Positions 44,483 to 53,909 of a stretch of DNA of 64,000 nucleotides are shown here, in pieces. A program made the position numbers and the translations under genes. The stretch's first letter is position 1; every line of letters starts with the position of its first letter. A model generated the notes under the pieces. The model ran no database searches, was not told the origin of the DNA, and saw nothing but the letters and a program-made list of their open reading frames with translations. Origin of the DNA: Maricaulis sp965228215 (GTDB taxonomy: Bacteria; Pseudomonadota; Alphaproteobacteria; Caulobacterales; Maricaulaceae); NCBI GenBank assembly GCA_965228215.1, contig OZ245800.1:434001-498000 (forward strand). Reading direction: 5' to 3'.

Positions 44483-45406
44483 ATGATCGAGCTCTGGCGC
44501 GGAAACGCGAACGCGTGGGAATGCGACGAGCTGGGCCACATGAATGTCCGCTTCTACCTCGCCAAGGCGATGGAGGCGGTCGGCAATCTGGCGGACAAGG
44601 CGGGGCTGAATGGCGTCTACCTGCACGACGCGACCGCGACGCTGATCCCCCAGGCGATCCACATCAAGTTTCTCGCCGAGGCCCGTCCCGGCGCACCGCT
44701 CTACATTCGCGGCGGTCTGGGCAAGCTCGGGGACAGCCAGGCCGAATTCATCCTGCTTATGCTGCATGCCGGTTCCGACCGGATCGCAGCGAGTTTCCGG
44801 TTCGAGATGGCTCATGCCTCACCTGATGAGGCGCGCGCCTTCGACTGGCCCCGGCGTTTTCTCGACGCCGCACCTGCGCTGCAGGTCGAGACGCCGGACA
44901 TCGCACTTCCCCGCGGTATTGATGAAAGCGCGCCGCTGGCCAGCCCCTCGCTCAGCGATGCCGAGGACATGCAGCTCGAACAGATCGGCATGGGCCGTTT
45001 CACCGTGCCCAACATGGATGTGTTCGGGCGCATGCGATCCGAATTCCTGCTCGGCCGGGTCTCGGACTCGGTGATCAATTTCATCGGCGCATTCCCGGAG
45101 GAATGGGATTTCCACCAGGGCGAGACCGAGGCCCGGATCGGATCGGCGCTGCTGGAATGCCGCATCCTGCCGCGCCGCTGGCCGCGCGCCGGCGATGGCT
45201 ACGTCATCCGCTCGGGTCTGAATTCTTACGGGCCGAAAATCCGCAATCTCGTGCACTGGGTCCTCGACCCGGCGACCGGCCTGCCCTGGTGGACGATGGA
45301 GGGTGTCGCGGCACCCATGGACCTGGACGAGCGCAAGCTCATCGAGGCGCCGGACGATATCCGGGCCCGCCTCGACGCGGCTATCAAGCCGGGACTGACA
45401 GCCTGA
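44483..45406 (+). CDS. Acyl-CoA/acyl-ACP thioesterase-like protein, tandem hot-dog
   Basis: 307 residues. WECDELGHMNVRFYLAKA at the start is the 4HBT hot-dog signature with the catalytic Asp; a second hot-dog half from about residue 160 contains GRMRSEFLLGRVSDSVINF. A double hot-dog of this kind is seen in 4-hydroxybenzoyl-CoA thioesterase-related proteins. The substrate is unknown. The M20 peptidase gene follows after 10 bases, so they share a transcript. Confidence 0.78.
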   Translation: MIELWRGNANAWECDELGHMNVRFYLAKAMEAVGNLADKAGLNGVYLHDATATLIPQAIHIKFLAEARPGAPLYIRGGLGKLGDSQAEFILLMLHAGSDRIAASFRFEMAHASPDEARAFDWPRRFLDAAPALQVETPDIALPRGIDESAPLASPSLSDAEDMQLEQIGMGRFTVPNMDVFGRMRSEFLLGRVSDSVINFIGAFPEEWDFHQGETEARIGSALLECRILPRRWPRAGDGYVIRSGLNSYGPKIRNLVHWVLDPATGLPWWTMEGVAAPMDLDERKLIEAPDDIRARLDAAIKPGLTA

Positions 45407-45416
45407 GGAGACTTCC

Positions 45417-46871
45417 GTGCGCCGACTGATACCTGCCCTTCTCGCCCTCACCCTGGCCGCCTGTTCTGGACCGTCCGCCCAGGACATCACGCCACTTGTG
45501 GGTGACACGGCCGAATTCAGCGACACCCGCCTTGCTTCCGACCTTTCCCAGGCGCTGCAGTTCGAGACGATTTCCCACCCGCTGGATCCGCGCGCGAACT
45601 GGGCAGAATTCGAGGGTTTCAGGGCCTTCCTCGCCGAACGTTTTCCCCTCGCACATTCGGAGCTGAACCCGGTCGATCTCGGGGACGGACAATTGCTCTT
45701 CACCTGGACGGGCAGCGATCCTGACCTCCAGCCGATCGTGCTGCTCGCGCACCAGGATGTGGTTCCGGTCGAGCCGGGCACGGAGGACCAGTGGACCCAT
45801 CCGCCCTTCGACGGTGTGATCGCCGACGGTTATGTCTGGGGTCGCGGAGCCCTGGACATGAAGGGCCATCTCATCACGCTCATGCATGCCGTCGAGCGTC
45901 ATCTCGAGGAGGGTCTGGAACCGGCCCGCACGATCTACATCTCGCTCGGCCCCGATGAGGAGGTCGGAGGACAGGGTGCACAGCGCACCTCCACCCTGCT
46001 CGCCGAGCGTGGCCAGCAGGCCTGGTTCGCGCTCGACGAGGGCGGGCTGACCATTATGGACAATCCCACGACGGGCCGTCCGGCGGCGATGATCGGTGTC
46101 GGTGAAAAAGGCTATATGACCGTCGAGATCACCGCCCGCGCCCGTGGCGGCCATTCTTCTTTTCCGCCGCGCGCAACGGCAGTCAGCCAGCTCGCCCGTG
46201 CGATCACGGCCATCGAGGAAAACCCGTTCGAACACAGTCTGGACGGCGGTCCGACCCGCGACATGCTGCGCGCGATCTCGATCGACATGCAGGGCTTCGC
46301 CGGCTGGGCGGCAGCCAATAACGGGCTCTTCGGACCCCTCATCAAGGGCTCGCTGATGGATGATGACTCCGCCCGGGCGATGATCGGTACGACGATCGCT
46401 CCGACCGTTGTCGAGGGCGGAGTGAAGGACAATGTCCTGCCCCAGGAAGCCTCCGCCCTGATCAATCTGCGTCTCCACCCCCGCGACACGATGGACAGCG
46501 CGCTCGAACACCTGCGCCGTTCGGTGGCGCATCTCGACGGCGTGTCGGTGGATGCGGTTGCCGGCGGCAATAATGCGCCACCCGTTGCCGAGACCGAAGG
46601 CGAGGCCTGGTCGCTGATCGCCGGAGCCGCGGCAGGTATGGTTCCGGACGATGCACCGATCGTGCCCTACATGGTCACCGGCGCCACCGATGTGCGCCAT
46701 TTCGCAAACACGGCAGACAATCTCTACCGCTACGCCCCGGTCCAGGCCGACATGGCCCAGACCCGGTCGATCCATGGTGATGACGAGCGGATCGCCGTCG
46801 CCGATCTCGGCCGCATGTCGCTGTTTTTCTACACGGTGATCGAAACGGCGTCGGAGCATCCGGGCGAGTAG
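45417..46871 (+). CDS. M20 family metallopeptidase, lipoprotein (PM20D1/carboxypeptidase S-like)
   Basis: 484 residues. The signal ends in the lipobox LAAC (Cys16). The metal site is complete: LLAHQDVVPV, GRGALDMKGHL, GPDEEVGGQGAQR and DEGG; the dimerisation domain (about 230-380) and the closing histidine region follow. It is closest to the carboxypeptidase S/PM20D1 branch with the long N-terminal HPLDPRANWAEFEGF block. It should release C-terminal residues from peptides or N-acyl amino acids in the periplasm. The start is GTG 45417 with GAGGAG 6-11 bases before it. A hairpin follows the gene. Confidence 0.92.
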   Translation: MRRLIPALLALTLAACSGPSAQDITPLVGDTAEFSDTRLASDLSQALQFETISHPLDPRANWAEFEGFRAFLAERFPLAHSELNPVDLGDGQLLFTWTGSDPDLQPIVLLAHQDVVPVEPGTEDQWTHPPFDGVIADGYVWGRGALDMKGHLITLMHAVERHLEEGLEPARTIYISLGPDEEVGGQGAQRTSTLLAERGQQAWFALDEGGLTIMDNPTTGRPAAMIGVGEKGYMTVEITARARGGHSSFPPRATAVSQLARAITAIEENPFEHSLDGGPTRDMLRAISIDMQGFAGWAAANNGLFGPLIKGSLMDDDSARAMIGTTIAPTVVEGGVKDNVLPQEASALINLRLHPRDTMDSALEHLRRSVAHLDGVSVDAVAGGNNAPPVAETEGEAWSLIAGAAAGMVPDDAPIVPYMVTGATDVRHFANTADNLYRYAPVQADMAQTRSIHGDDERIAVADLGRMSLFFYTVIETASEHPGE

Positions 46872-46881
46872 CGGCTGTGCC

Positions 46882-46920
46882 TTTCCCGCCACAGGCGTGG
46901 CGTGCGGGAAACAAATTTGC
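46882..46920 (+). terminator. Terminator after the M20 peptidase gene
   Basis: TTTCCCGC (46882-46889) pairs with GCGGGAAA (46904-46911); the interior CCAC/GTGG can pair as well. ACAAATTTG follows. Confidence 0.65.
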
Positions 46921-46998
46921 CCCGGCGGCCTTGCCTCGATCCGCGCAACGGGTGTAACACCCGCCTCCCGGATCAATCGGCACAAGTGAGAGCAGATC

Positions 46999-47134
46999 CA
47001 TGACTGAGTCCATCTAACGCTCGAGGGTGGTCGGACGACCTCCTTCGCGCACCAGACCCCGCCCCTGCAGCCCAGGGCCGGACGGTGTGAATCGTTTCGT
47101 CCAGTTCGCCCGACGTTAGATGACTGCTATCATG
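46999..47134. repeat. 136-bp element bounded by imperfect 21-base inverted repeats
   Basis: The left arm (46999-47019) and right arm (47114-47134) match at 15 of 21 positions as inverted repeats, with a perfect core CATCTAACG/CGTTAGATG. The interior has smaller hairpins, for example GGTCG/CGACC. It may be a leader RNA structure or the remains of a small non-coding element. Confidence 0.5.
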
Positions 47135-47188
47135 AGGACGGACCATTGGGTCCGCTGCTGCTATGTCCGAGACTCTCGAAATCCGTGA
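47120..47188 (+). other. Possible 22-codon leader ORF overlapping the ABC transporter start
   Basis: ATG 47120 opens a frame of 22 codons (MTAIMRTDHWVRCCYVRDSRNP) that ends at 47188, beyond the transporter ATG at 47163. The transporter has no Shine-Dalgarno near its own ATG, so the overlap could serve translational coupling. There is no proof that it is translated. Confidence 0.35.
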
Positions 47189-49070
47189 GCAAATCCAAAA
47201 TCCCGAGCGCGAGCTGACCGAAGACCACAATCCGCAGGACAGCCTGCCGGATATTGGTGAATTGCGGTCCGACCCCGCCAATGATCCCGACATCTTCAAG
47301 GATGAAGACGCGGAAGAGCGCATCGAAGCGCTCTCCATGGGCAAGGTGTTCGGCTATTTGATCCGCCAGTGGCGTCGTCGCCCCTGGCTGTTTGCCGGCC
47401 TGTCCGGCTTCACCGCCATCTCGACCGTGCTGGATGTCTTCCTGCCGGTCGCGGCCGGCGCGATGATCGACGCCCTCTCCGGCACGCCGGGAGAAGGTGG
47501 GGTACACTGGTCCGCATACCTGGTCTTCATGGCCTTCGCGATCGGTTTCCACGGCCTGCGCCAGATCGCCGTGCGTTTCGAGGTCCGCTTCTCCTCGGCC
47601 AACATGGCCGACCTGGTGAGCGAGACCTTCGGCAAGGTCCAGCGCCTGTCCCTGGACTGGCACGCCAACACCTTCGCCGGTTCGGTAGTGCGGAAGATCA
47701 CGCGTGGCATGTGGGCCTACGACACGATCACGGCGATCAGCTGGTTCAGCCTGATCCCGACGATCGCGGTCCTGTTCGGCCAGTCGGTCTACATGATGAC
47801 CGTGTGGCCGGCCGTGGGCGCCTTCAGCCTGCTGATGGCGACGATCTCGATCATCGCCTCGATCCTGCTGGCGCGGATGTATGTGCACCCGCAGAACATG
47901 CGCTCCAACGCAGTTGACTCGAAACTGTCCGGTGCCATCGCCGATGCCGTCACCGGTATCGCGACGGTGAAGAGTTTCGGTGCTGAAACCACCGAGGACC
48001 AGCGCTTTGCAGGCCTGTCGGAACGCTGGCGCGTGGAGACCCGCAAGACCTGGCTGCGCTTCGTCAACATGTGGCTGATCCAGACCGTGATCATCCTGAC
48101 GATGCAGGCCGGACTGGTCGGTGCCCTGGTCTGGTTGTGGACACAGGGCCAGGCCAGCCCCGGCGATGTGGTCTATGCGGTCACGGCCGTCCTGCTGATG
48201 TCGAGCTATATGCGCCGGTTCGGCGAGGAAGTGCAGCACGTGCAGCGCTCGCTGGACGAACTGCAAGACCTGGCGATCTACGACACGCTGGAACCCGAAG
48301 TGAATGACGCCGAGGGTGCGGCCGAGTTCCGGCCCGGAAAGGGTGAGATCCTCTTCCACGAGGTGGACTTCACCTACAAGGGCCAGGACCGTCCGCTCTA
48401 CACGGATTTCTCCCTGGGCATCTCGCCCGGCGAGAAAGTCGCCCTGGTCGGTCCCACCGGATCGGGCAAGTCGACCTTCGTGAAGCTCGTCCAGCGTCTC
48501 TACGATGTCTCGGGCGGCGGTGTGCGTATCGACGGGCAGGATGTGCGCGATGTCACCCAGGCCTCGCTACGCCGGCAGATTGCCCTGGTGCCGCAGGACC
48601 CGGCGCTGTTCCACCGCTCGATCGCGGAGAACATCGCCTACGGTCGGCCCGACGCGACGCCGGAACAGGTAATCGCCGCGGCCAAGGCCGCCCATGCGCA
48701 TGACTTCATCCAGCGCCTGCCCAAAGGGTATCGCACCCTGGTGGGTGAGCGCGGGGTGAAACTCTCAGGCGGCGAGCGGCAGCGTGTCGCCATCGCGCGG
48801 GCCATCCTGGCGGATGCGCCCATCCTGATCCTCGACGAGGCCACATCCAGCCTCGACAATGAGACGGAACGCGATGTGCAGCTGGCCATGGAGGCGGTGA
48901 TGCGGGGTCGCACGACGATCCTGATCGCCCACCGTCTTTCGACGATCCGCGATGCCGACCGCATCCTGGTCTTCGACCAGGGCCGGATCGTGGAACAGGG
49001 CACGCATGACGAATTGTCCGCCCGCGGCGATGGCGTCTATGCGCGCCTGGCAAAACTGGCGGCGGGGTAA
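47163..49070 (+). CDS. ABC exporter, fused permease and ATPase (MsbA/type IV ABC-like)
   Basis: 635 residues. An acidic N-terminal extension (about 1-58) precedes six transmembrane helices (about 70-340), then the nucleotide-binding domain: Walker A VGPTGSGKST, Q-loop, signature LSGGERQR, Walker B ILILDEAT and H-loop LIAHRLST. It works as a dimer and exports a lipid, drug or peptide, which the sequence does not reveal. The ATG at 47163 has no Shine-Dalgarno within 15 bases; a structured leader and a small overlapping ORF precede it. If initiation were at ATG 47338 the acidic extension would be lost. Confidence 0.9.
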   Translation: MSETLEIREQIQNPERELTEDHNPQDSLPDIGELRSDPANDPDIFKDEDAEERIEALSMGKVFGYLIRQWRRRPWLFAGLSGFTAISTVLDVFLPVAAGAMIDALSGTPGEGGVHWSAYLVFMAFAIGFHGLRQIAVRFEVRFSSANMADLVSETFGKVQRLSLDWHANTFAGSVVRKITRGMWAYDTITAISWFSLIPTIAVLFGQSVYMMTVWPAVGAFSLLMATISIIASILLARMYVHPQNMRSNAVDSKLSGAIADAVTGIATVKSFGAETTEDQRFAGLSERWRVETRKTWLRFVNMWLIQTVIILTMQAGLVGALVWLWTQGQASPGDVVYAVTAVLLMSSYMRRFGEEVQHVQRSLDELQDLAIYDTLEPEVNDAEGAAEFRPGKGEILFHEVDFTYKGQDRPLYTDFSLGISPGEKVALVGPTGSGKSTFVKLVQRLYDVSGGGVRIDGQDVRDVTQASLRRQIALVPQDPALFHRSIAENIAYGRPDATPEQVIAAAKAAHAHDFIQRLPKGYRTLVGERGVKLSGGERQRVAIARAILADAPILILDEATSSLDNETERDVQLAMEAVMRGRTTILIAHRLSTIRDADRILVFDQGRIVEQGTHDELSARGDGVYARLAKLAAG

Positions 49071-49130
49071 CCCGCCGCCGGTTGGCGTTCTCGCTTTACG
49101 CTAGGCGATTGCGGCGCTACCCATGATTGC

Positions 49131-50936
49131 ATGCTCGCCGCCCTCGCCTTCAGCCTCGTTTTACAGGGGACGACACCCGCCCTGGACATCTCGGAAATCA
49201 TGGAGGTATGCGGTACGGACGGTGAATGTCTGCGCCGGCATTTCGCGGCTAATCGCCGAGCGAATATCGACATCGATCTCGAAGAATGCGCGCAAGATGC
49301 GTCTTGCCTGATGGACTTATTGCGCGACCCGCAGATCATGATGCCGGCCGATAGTTGGGCCGGCATCGTGGGTGACATCCAGAACCGGTTCCCGCACCTG
49401 AAGGATGAGATCCTGCAACTCGCCTTCAGCGAGGAAGCAAATGTCCAAATGAAGGCCTCACACGCCCTGCAGTATTGGCCGGATCTCACCAATGACGACT
49501 TGCTCCTCGTGCTCGATGCCTACGAGCACGCGCCCCTGTCTCCGCTTGCACTTGTCCTGGCCCGCTTCGATGAAGCCCACGTTCGCCGCCGCATTCTTGA
49601 GGCGTTCGAGGAATACGGGGCGACGGGCTCGATCGGGCCGGCAATCGGCGAATTCGGGGAGTCAATCCTGCCCGAATTGAACTCCGTCATGCACGCCGTC
49701 GCCGATCACACAGGCAACTCCATGACACATGCCGGCGTGTATTCCGTTCTTCGCGGAGAGGCCCGCCGCTTGGCGGCGGCCTATTGGTTCGACATCGCGT
49801 CAGATGCGACTTCCTCCATGCCAGACCGCCAGAACGCTCTCACGATCCTGATCCGCTTGCAGGACCAGCTCGACGCCTTCCGGACGCGTATGGACGATCT
49901 GGTGGCCGCCAATCTGGAGGCCGACACCCGGTGGACCGCCTTCAGCTTTGCAGCCAAGTATCGCGTCCCCGACGTGCTTGATGACCTCGTCGACCTCTGC
50001 ATCGAGCGGCGCGATGTCCTGATCGCCGAACCGGAACAATTCGTCTCGGACCTTGCCTATTCCTGGTGTCTCGCCACGCTCTCCCGATACGGCGTAATGG
50101 CGCAATCTTCGGCACGGCATTTCGTGGAGATGACAGGATTTCCGTCCGGCTATGTTCGCGCAACCGCAATTCGTTTCATCGGCCTGGTCGGTGCGACCGA
50201 GTTTGAGGATGATGTGATAACTGCCCTCTCCGATCCGGACTGGCGCGTTGTTTGGTCAGCCTCCGTCGCTGCTGGTGAGCTTGGCCTCTCCGACAGGCTG
50301 GACGCACTCGAAGAGGTCGAGACCGAGCATTGGTACCCGGACGTAAGAGAGGAAGCCCGGGAGAGCCGACTTGCCCTGTCCTCTCCTCCCTATCGCCGGC
50401 TTCCTCCAGCGGTCGGCGATCTGGGCGGCCCACCCGACGAGTTTCAGCTGCACGGAAATCTCGACGAGTTCGACGCCCGGTGTCCGGCCGGCCCTTGGCA
50501 ATGGCAGAACCAGCTCATCTCGCGCGAGGACAATCAAGCGATCAGCCGACGAGAAGCCTTCGTTCTCGAGAGAGGGCCGTGGAGCGCATCGCTTCGAACT
50601 GATCGCGTTGATGTCATGGGCCTTTACTGGAGCAATAACGAAACTGGTGAGGAACGCCGCCTCCTGGCTGGGTTCCTGAACGCCACCGCGATTGATCACC
50701 AAACCTTGCTGGTCGTGAAACTCGGTTTTCGAGCATTCGATCGCAGTTCCGAGATCATACTGCTAAGGCATGTTCATGAGGGTGAGTGGAGGACGCTGAA
50801 CATCGGGGCGGTGCCGGGGCATGTTCTTCAACTCGGTCGTGTCGGCTCCGGCCTGCTCGCGCTCGAAACCTCCGCCGGTCTCATCATCTCTGATTATCGG
50901 CAGATCCTCGGCCTCGCCGAGTGCGCTGAAGACTAG
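49131..50936 (+). CDS. HEAT-repeat-like exported protein of unknown function
   Basis: 601 residues. A short hydrophobic N-terminus (MLAALAFSLVLQGTTPALD) may be a signal peptide. Residues about 80-420 consist of paired helices like HEAT or ARM repeats, clearest in SGYVRATAIRFIGLVGATEF, DDVITALSDPDWRVVWSASV and AAGELGLSDRLDALEEV. The last 170 residues are beta-rich with no recognised domain. Four cysteines fall in the first 60 mature residues. HEAT arrays usually act as protein scaffolds. GC content is visibly lower than in neighbours, suggesting recent arrival or weak selection. Confidence 0.72.
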   Translation: MLAALAFSLVLQGTTPALDISEIMEVCGTDGECLRRHFAANRRANIDIDLEECAQDASCLMDLLRDPQIMMPADSWAGIVGDIQNRFPHLKDEILQLAFSEEANVQMKASHALQYWPDLTNDDLLLVLDAYEHAPLSPLALVLARFDEAHVRRRILEAFEEYGATGSIGPAIGEFGESILPELNSVMHAVADHTGNSMTHAGVYSVLRGEARRLAAAYWFDIASDATSSMPDRQNALTILIRLQDQLDAFRTRMDDLVAANLEADTRWTAFSFAAKYRVPDVLDDLVDLCIERRDVLIAEPEQFVSDLAYSWCLATLSRYGVMAQSSARHFVEMTGFPSGYVRATAIRFIGLVGATEFEDDVITALSDPDWRVVWSASVAAGELGLSDRLDALEEVETEHWYPDVREEARESRLALSSPPYRRLPPAVGDLGGPPDEFQLHGNLDEFDARCPAGPWQWQNQLISREDNQAISRREAFVLERGPWSASLRTDRVDVMGLYWSNNETGEERRLLAGFLNATAIDHQTLLVVKLGFRAFDRSSEIILLRHVHEGEWRTLNIGAVPGHVLQLGRVGSGLLALETSAGLIISDYRQILGLAECAED

Positions 50937-51000
50937 CGCCCCCTAATTCGCCATCCTTATCCCGCTGTGATAAATCTTCCGCAGGGGGAGGAAATCACAC

Positions 51001-52926
51001 ATGAATCGCCTTCTGAGCGAACTTCGCCGGCGCAATGTATTCCGGGTCGCGGCTGCCTATCTGGTTGCTGCCTGGCTGGTCATGCAGGTCATCGCCGTGA
51101 TCTCCGACGCTGCCGGCATGCCGGACTGGGCGGACAGCCTGGCGCTCATTCTCCTGATTGCCGGCCTTCCGGTCGTGCTCTTCATCGCCTGGGCCTTCGA
51201 ACTCACGCCGGACGGGCTCAAGCCCACGGTCAGCGTGTCCGAGGAGGAAAGCCAGACGGCCGCGACCGGGTCGAAGCTGGATCTGGCGATCATCGGCGGT
51301 CTCGCCGTCGTCGCCGTCCTGATGCTCGGCACCTGGCTCTGGCCGCGTGATGCGGGCGATCCGGCGGATCCCGTTGCTTCGGAAGAAGTTGTCGCCGACG
51401 CCGGCGAGCCGGCAGTGGAACAGGCCACAGACGAAGCCCCCGCAAGCCCGGCAGCGGTCGAACGCCCGTCCGGACAATCGGTGGCCGTTCTGCCCTTCCT
51501 GGCTCTGTCCTCGGACGATGAGGATCGTTACTTCGCCGACGGGTTGACCGAGGAGATCCTCAATTATCTCGCCGCCGTGCCCGAGCTGCTTGTCACCTCG
51601 CGCACTTCCGCCTTCCAGTATCGCGGTGACGACCTGCCGTCCGTGCCGGAGATCGCCCGCCAGCTCGGCGTGGCCCATATCGTCGAGGGCACGGTACGCC
51701 GGGCCGGCGATCGCGTGCGCATCACCGCCCAGCTGATCCGCGCGGAAGACGACACGCATCTCTGGTCGCAGACCTATGACCGCACGATGGAGGATGCTTT
51801 CGCGGTCCAGGACGATATCGCCCAGAATATCACCGCGGTGCTGGACATCGTGCTGGACGCCGAAGAGCTCGAACGCATGCGTGCCCGCGGCTTGCAGAAT
51901 GTCGATGCCTATATCGCCTATCAGCGCGGCAATGAGATCTTCCAGTACGCCCATTTCGAAGCGCCCGACCTGATCGAGGCGCTGGAACCGGCGATGGAGT
52001 ATTTCATCCGGGCTACCGAACTCGCTCCGGGTTTCACCGATGCCTATATGGGTCAGGCCGATTATTACGCTCATTTGATGCAGCGATCGGCCGGACTGCC
52101 AGGCGAACAGGCCCAGGAGGCCTACCGCGAAGCGAGCGAACAATACTTCGCCCTGATCAATGACGCCTGGATGTCCACGGCAGATCCGAACCGTCGCGCC
52201 ATGATCTCCATCGACCGGGTCTATATGAGCGAGAGCTGGGCGGGCGCGGCTGAAATTGTTGATGCCGCGACCAAGGTAGAAGGTTGTGTGGAATCCTTCT
52301 GGGTGCGGGAATTGGTGGCCCTGTCCGGACGCGCTGCAGAATTCATTCCCTACGCCGAGCAGAGAGCCCGGTGTGATCCGCTCAATTTCGCGAATTGGCG
52401 CGCGCTCGCGGGCATCGCTTACGACGCCGGTGATTTTGATCGTGCCTTCCGGGCCGCCTCACAGGCCATGGTGCTCGACAGCGACCAGGACGCGGCGGCC
52501 ATGATAGCTGCGAACGCGCTGATGCAGGCCGGCCGGAATGAGGAGATCCGCCAATACATGGACCTCATGCAGATCGACCAATTCACACGCTTCCTCATGG
52601 AATTCATGATGGCGGCTCGTGCCGGCGATCGCGAAACGGCGGAAGCTCTCCACGCGCAGATGTTGTTTCCCGACGACTTAGGTCTAGCGCCACTCAAGAT
52701 CATCCTGCATGCCATGATCGGCCAACACGAGGCGGCGACGGCCCTGGCGACGCAACTCGATGGCATGGCGCGCGGCAACCAGATCCTGATGACAACGGTC
52801 ATGGATTGCCGCTGCGGCGCTCCGTGGGATATTGCGCAAACGCCGAATTTCGCCCGGCGCATTGAAGAAGCCGGTTATCCCTGGCCGCCTGCCGGGGGCG
52901 AGAATTTCCCGCTCAACGAGGGCTAG
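51001..52926 (+). CDS. Membrane TPR protein with FlgO/TolB-like domain
   Basis: 641 residues. It opens with ELRRRNVFRVAAAYLVAAW, a membrane helix often found at the head of adenylate-cyclase-associated TPR proteins; further helices lie at about 46-64 and 97-114. After a linker comes a FlgO/TolB N-terminal-like domain (SVAVLPFLALSSDDEDRYFA, DGLTEEILNYLA, VEGTVRRAGDRVRITAQLI, about 160-270), and then a helical TPR-like region to the end. Proteins of this build are common in Maricaulis, Xanthomonas and others, often near regulators, with no clear function. GGGGGAGG stands 10 bases before the ATG. Confidence 0.8.
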   Translation: MNRLLSELRRRNVFRVAAAYLVAAWLVMQVIAVISDAAGMPDWADSLALILLIAGLPVVLFIAWAFELTPDGLKPTVSVSEEESQTAATGSKLDLAIIGGLAVVAVLMLGTWLWPRDAGDPADPVASEEVVADAGEPAVEQATDEAPASPAAVERPSGQSVAVLPFLALSSDDEDRYFADGLTEEILNYLAAVPELLVTSRTSAFQYRGDDLPSVPEIARQLGVAHIVEGTVRRAGDRVRITAQLIRAEDDTHLWSQTYDRTMEDAFAVQDDIAQNITAVLDIVLDAEELERMRARGLQNVDAYIAYQRGNEIFQYAHFEAPDLIEALEPAMEYFIRATELAPGFTDAYMGQADYYAHLMQRSAGLPGEQAQEAYREASEQYFALINDAWMSTADPNRRAMISIDRVYMSESWAGAAEIVDAATKVEGCVESFWVRELVALSGRAAEFIPYAEQRARCDPLNFANWRALAGIAYDAGDFDRAFRAASQAMVLDSDQDAAAMIAANALMQAGRNEEIRQYMDLMQIDQFTRFLMEFMMAARAGDRETAEALHAQMLFPDDLGLAPLKIILHAMIGQHEAATALATQLDGMARGNQILMTTVMDCRCGAPWDIAQTPNFARRIEEAGYPWPPAGGENFPLNEG

Positions 52927-52929
52927 GCC

Positions 52930-53265
52930 TCAGCTCGTGGTGGCGGTGAGCCGCAATCCGAGAATGCCCAGCACGATCAGCGCGAGGAAGAAGATCCGCG
53001 CGATGGTCACCGGTTCCTTGAAGACGAGAATGCCGATCACGGCCACGCCGATCGTGCCGATCCCGGTCCAGACCGCGTAGGACGTGCCGGCAGGCAGGTG
53101 CCGCATGGCAGCGATCAGGAGCACCATGGAGCCGACAAGCGCGAGCAGGACGCCCGCATGCTGCCACCAGGGTGCATCGCCCTTCACGTATTTGAAGCCC
53201 AGCGCCCAGACCATTTCCAGCACGCCGCCGATGACCAGCAATGTCCAGGGACCAACGATGTTCAC
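52930..53265 (-). CDS. sugE: SMR family guanidinium exporter (Gdx/SugE-like)
   Basis: 111 residues, four transmembrane helices. The essential glutamate is in VLEMVWALGFKYVKG, and LPAGTSYAVWTGIGTIG with FKEPVTIARIFFLALIVLGI matches the Gdx/SugE branch rather than EmrE. It works as a dual-topology dimer exporting guanidinium. The start is GTG 53265, overlapping the GST stop by 3 bases, so folP, gst and sugE are coupled. I see no guanidine riboswitch within this window. Confidence 0.88.
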   Translation of the reverse strand: MNIVGPWTLLVIGGVLEMVWALGFKYVKGDAPWWQHAGVLLALVGSMVLLIAAMRHLPAGTSYAVWTGIGTIGVAVIGILVFKEPVTIARIFFLALIVLGILGLRLTATTS

Positions 53266-53909
53266 GCGCTGAACTCCAGGTCGAAATTGCGAGCCCAGAC
53301 CTTGCGGATCACCGGGTGTTTCTCGGTCGCGCGGACCGCACCGGAGAGATTGGGACAATTCTCCATGAACCAGTCCCGTCGCGGAGACCAATAGCTCATC
53401 ATCGCCACATAGACGTCCAGCAGGCTCATCTTCTCGCCCAGCAGATAGGGGCCCGGCGGGCCCTCGAAGGCCTCGTCCATGATCTGCCAGAGTTCCTTGC
53501 GACGCGCGTTCGCGTGTTTCAGCAGATCATCATGCTGGTCGGGATCACTGGAAAAGCGGTGCGGGCCGTCCGAGATCGTGAAGGTGGGATAGAGGTTGGA
53601 CGACAGGAAGAGCAGCCAGCGCAGATACTCCGCCCGTTCCGGAGCCCGCGCAGCCGGAGCGAGACCGGTGTCCGCGTGCAGATCACCCAGATAGATCAGG
53701 ATGGCCGCGCTCTCGGTCATCACGTCATCGTTCGGCAAGATAAGCGCCGGGACCTGGCCCACCGGATTGATCGACTCCACCCGGTGCCGGCTGACGGCAT
53801 CTCCCAGCGGGTCCGCCACCATCAGCCGATAATCCAGTCCGAGCAATTCGAGCGCCGCCTCGACACAAGTCGAACCGAAACCCTTCTGCCCGAACAGGGT
53901 ATAGGTCAT
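53262..53909 (-). CDS. Glutathione S-transferase family protein
   Basis: 215 residues. The N-terminal thioredoxin fold has TLFGQKGFGSTCVEAALELLG, the VPALILPNDDVMTESAAILIYL block (cis-Pro and Glu-Ser glutathione contacts) and the all-helical C-terminal domain. FGQKGFGST at the usual catalytic position gives Ser or Cys rather than Tyr. It probably conjugates or reduces with glutathione. The ATG overlaps the folP stop by 4 bases. Confidence 0.85.
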   Translation of the reverse strand: MTYTLFGQKGFGSTCVEAALELLGLDYRLMVADPLGDAVSRHRVESINPVGQVPALILPNDDVMTESAAILIYLGDLHADTGLAPAARAPERAEYLRWLLFLSSNLYPTFTISDGPHRFSSDPDQHDDLLKHANARRKELWQIMDEAFEGPPGPYLLGEKMSLLDVYVAMMSYWSPRRDWFMENCPNLSGAVRATEKHPVIRKVWARNFDLEFSA

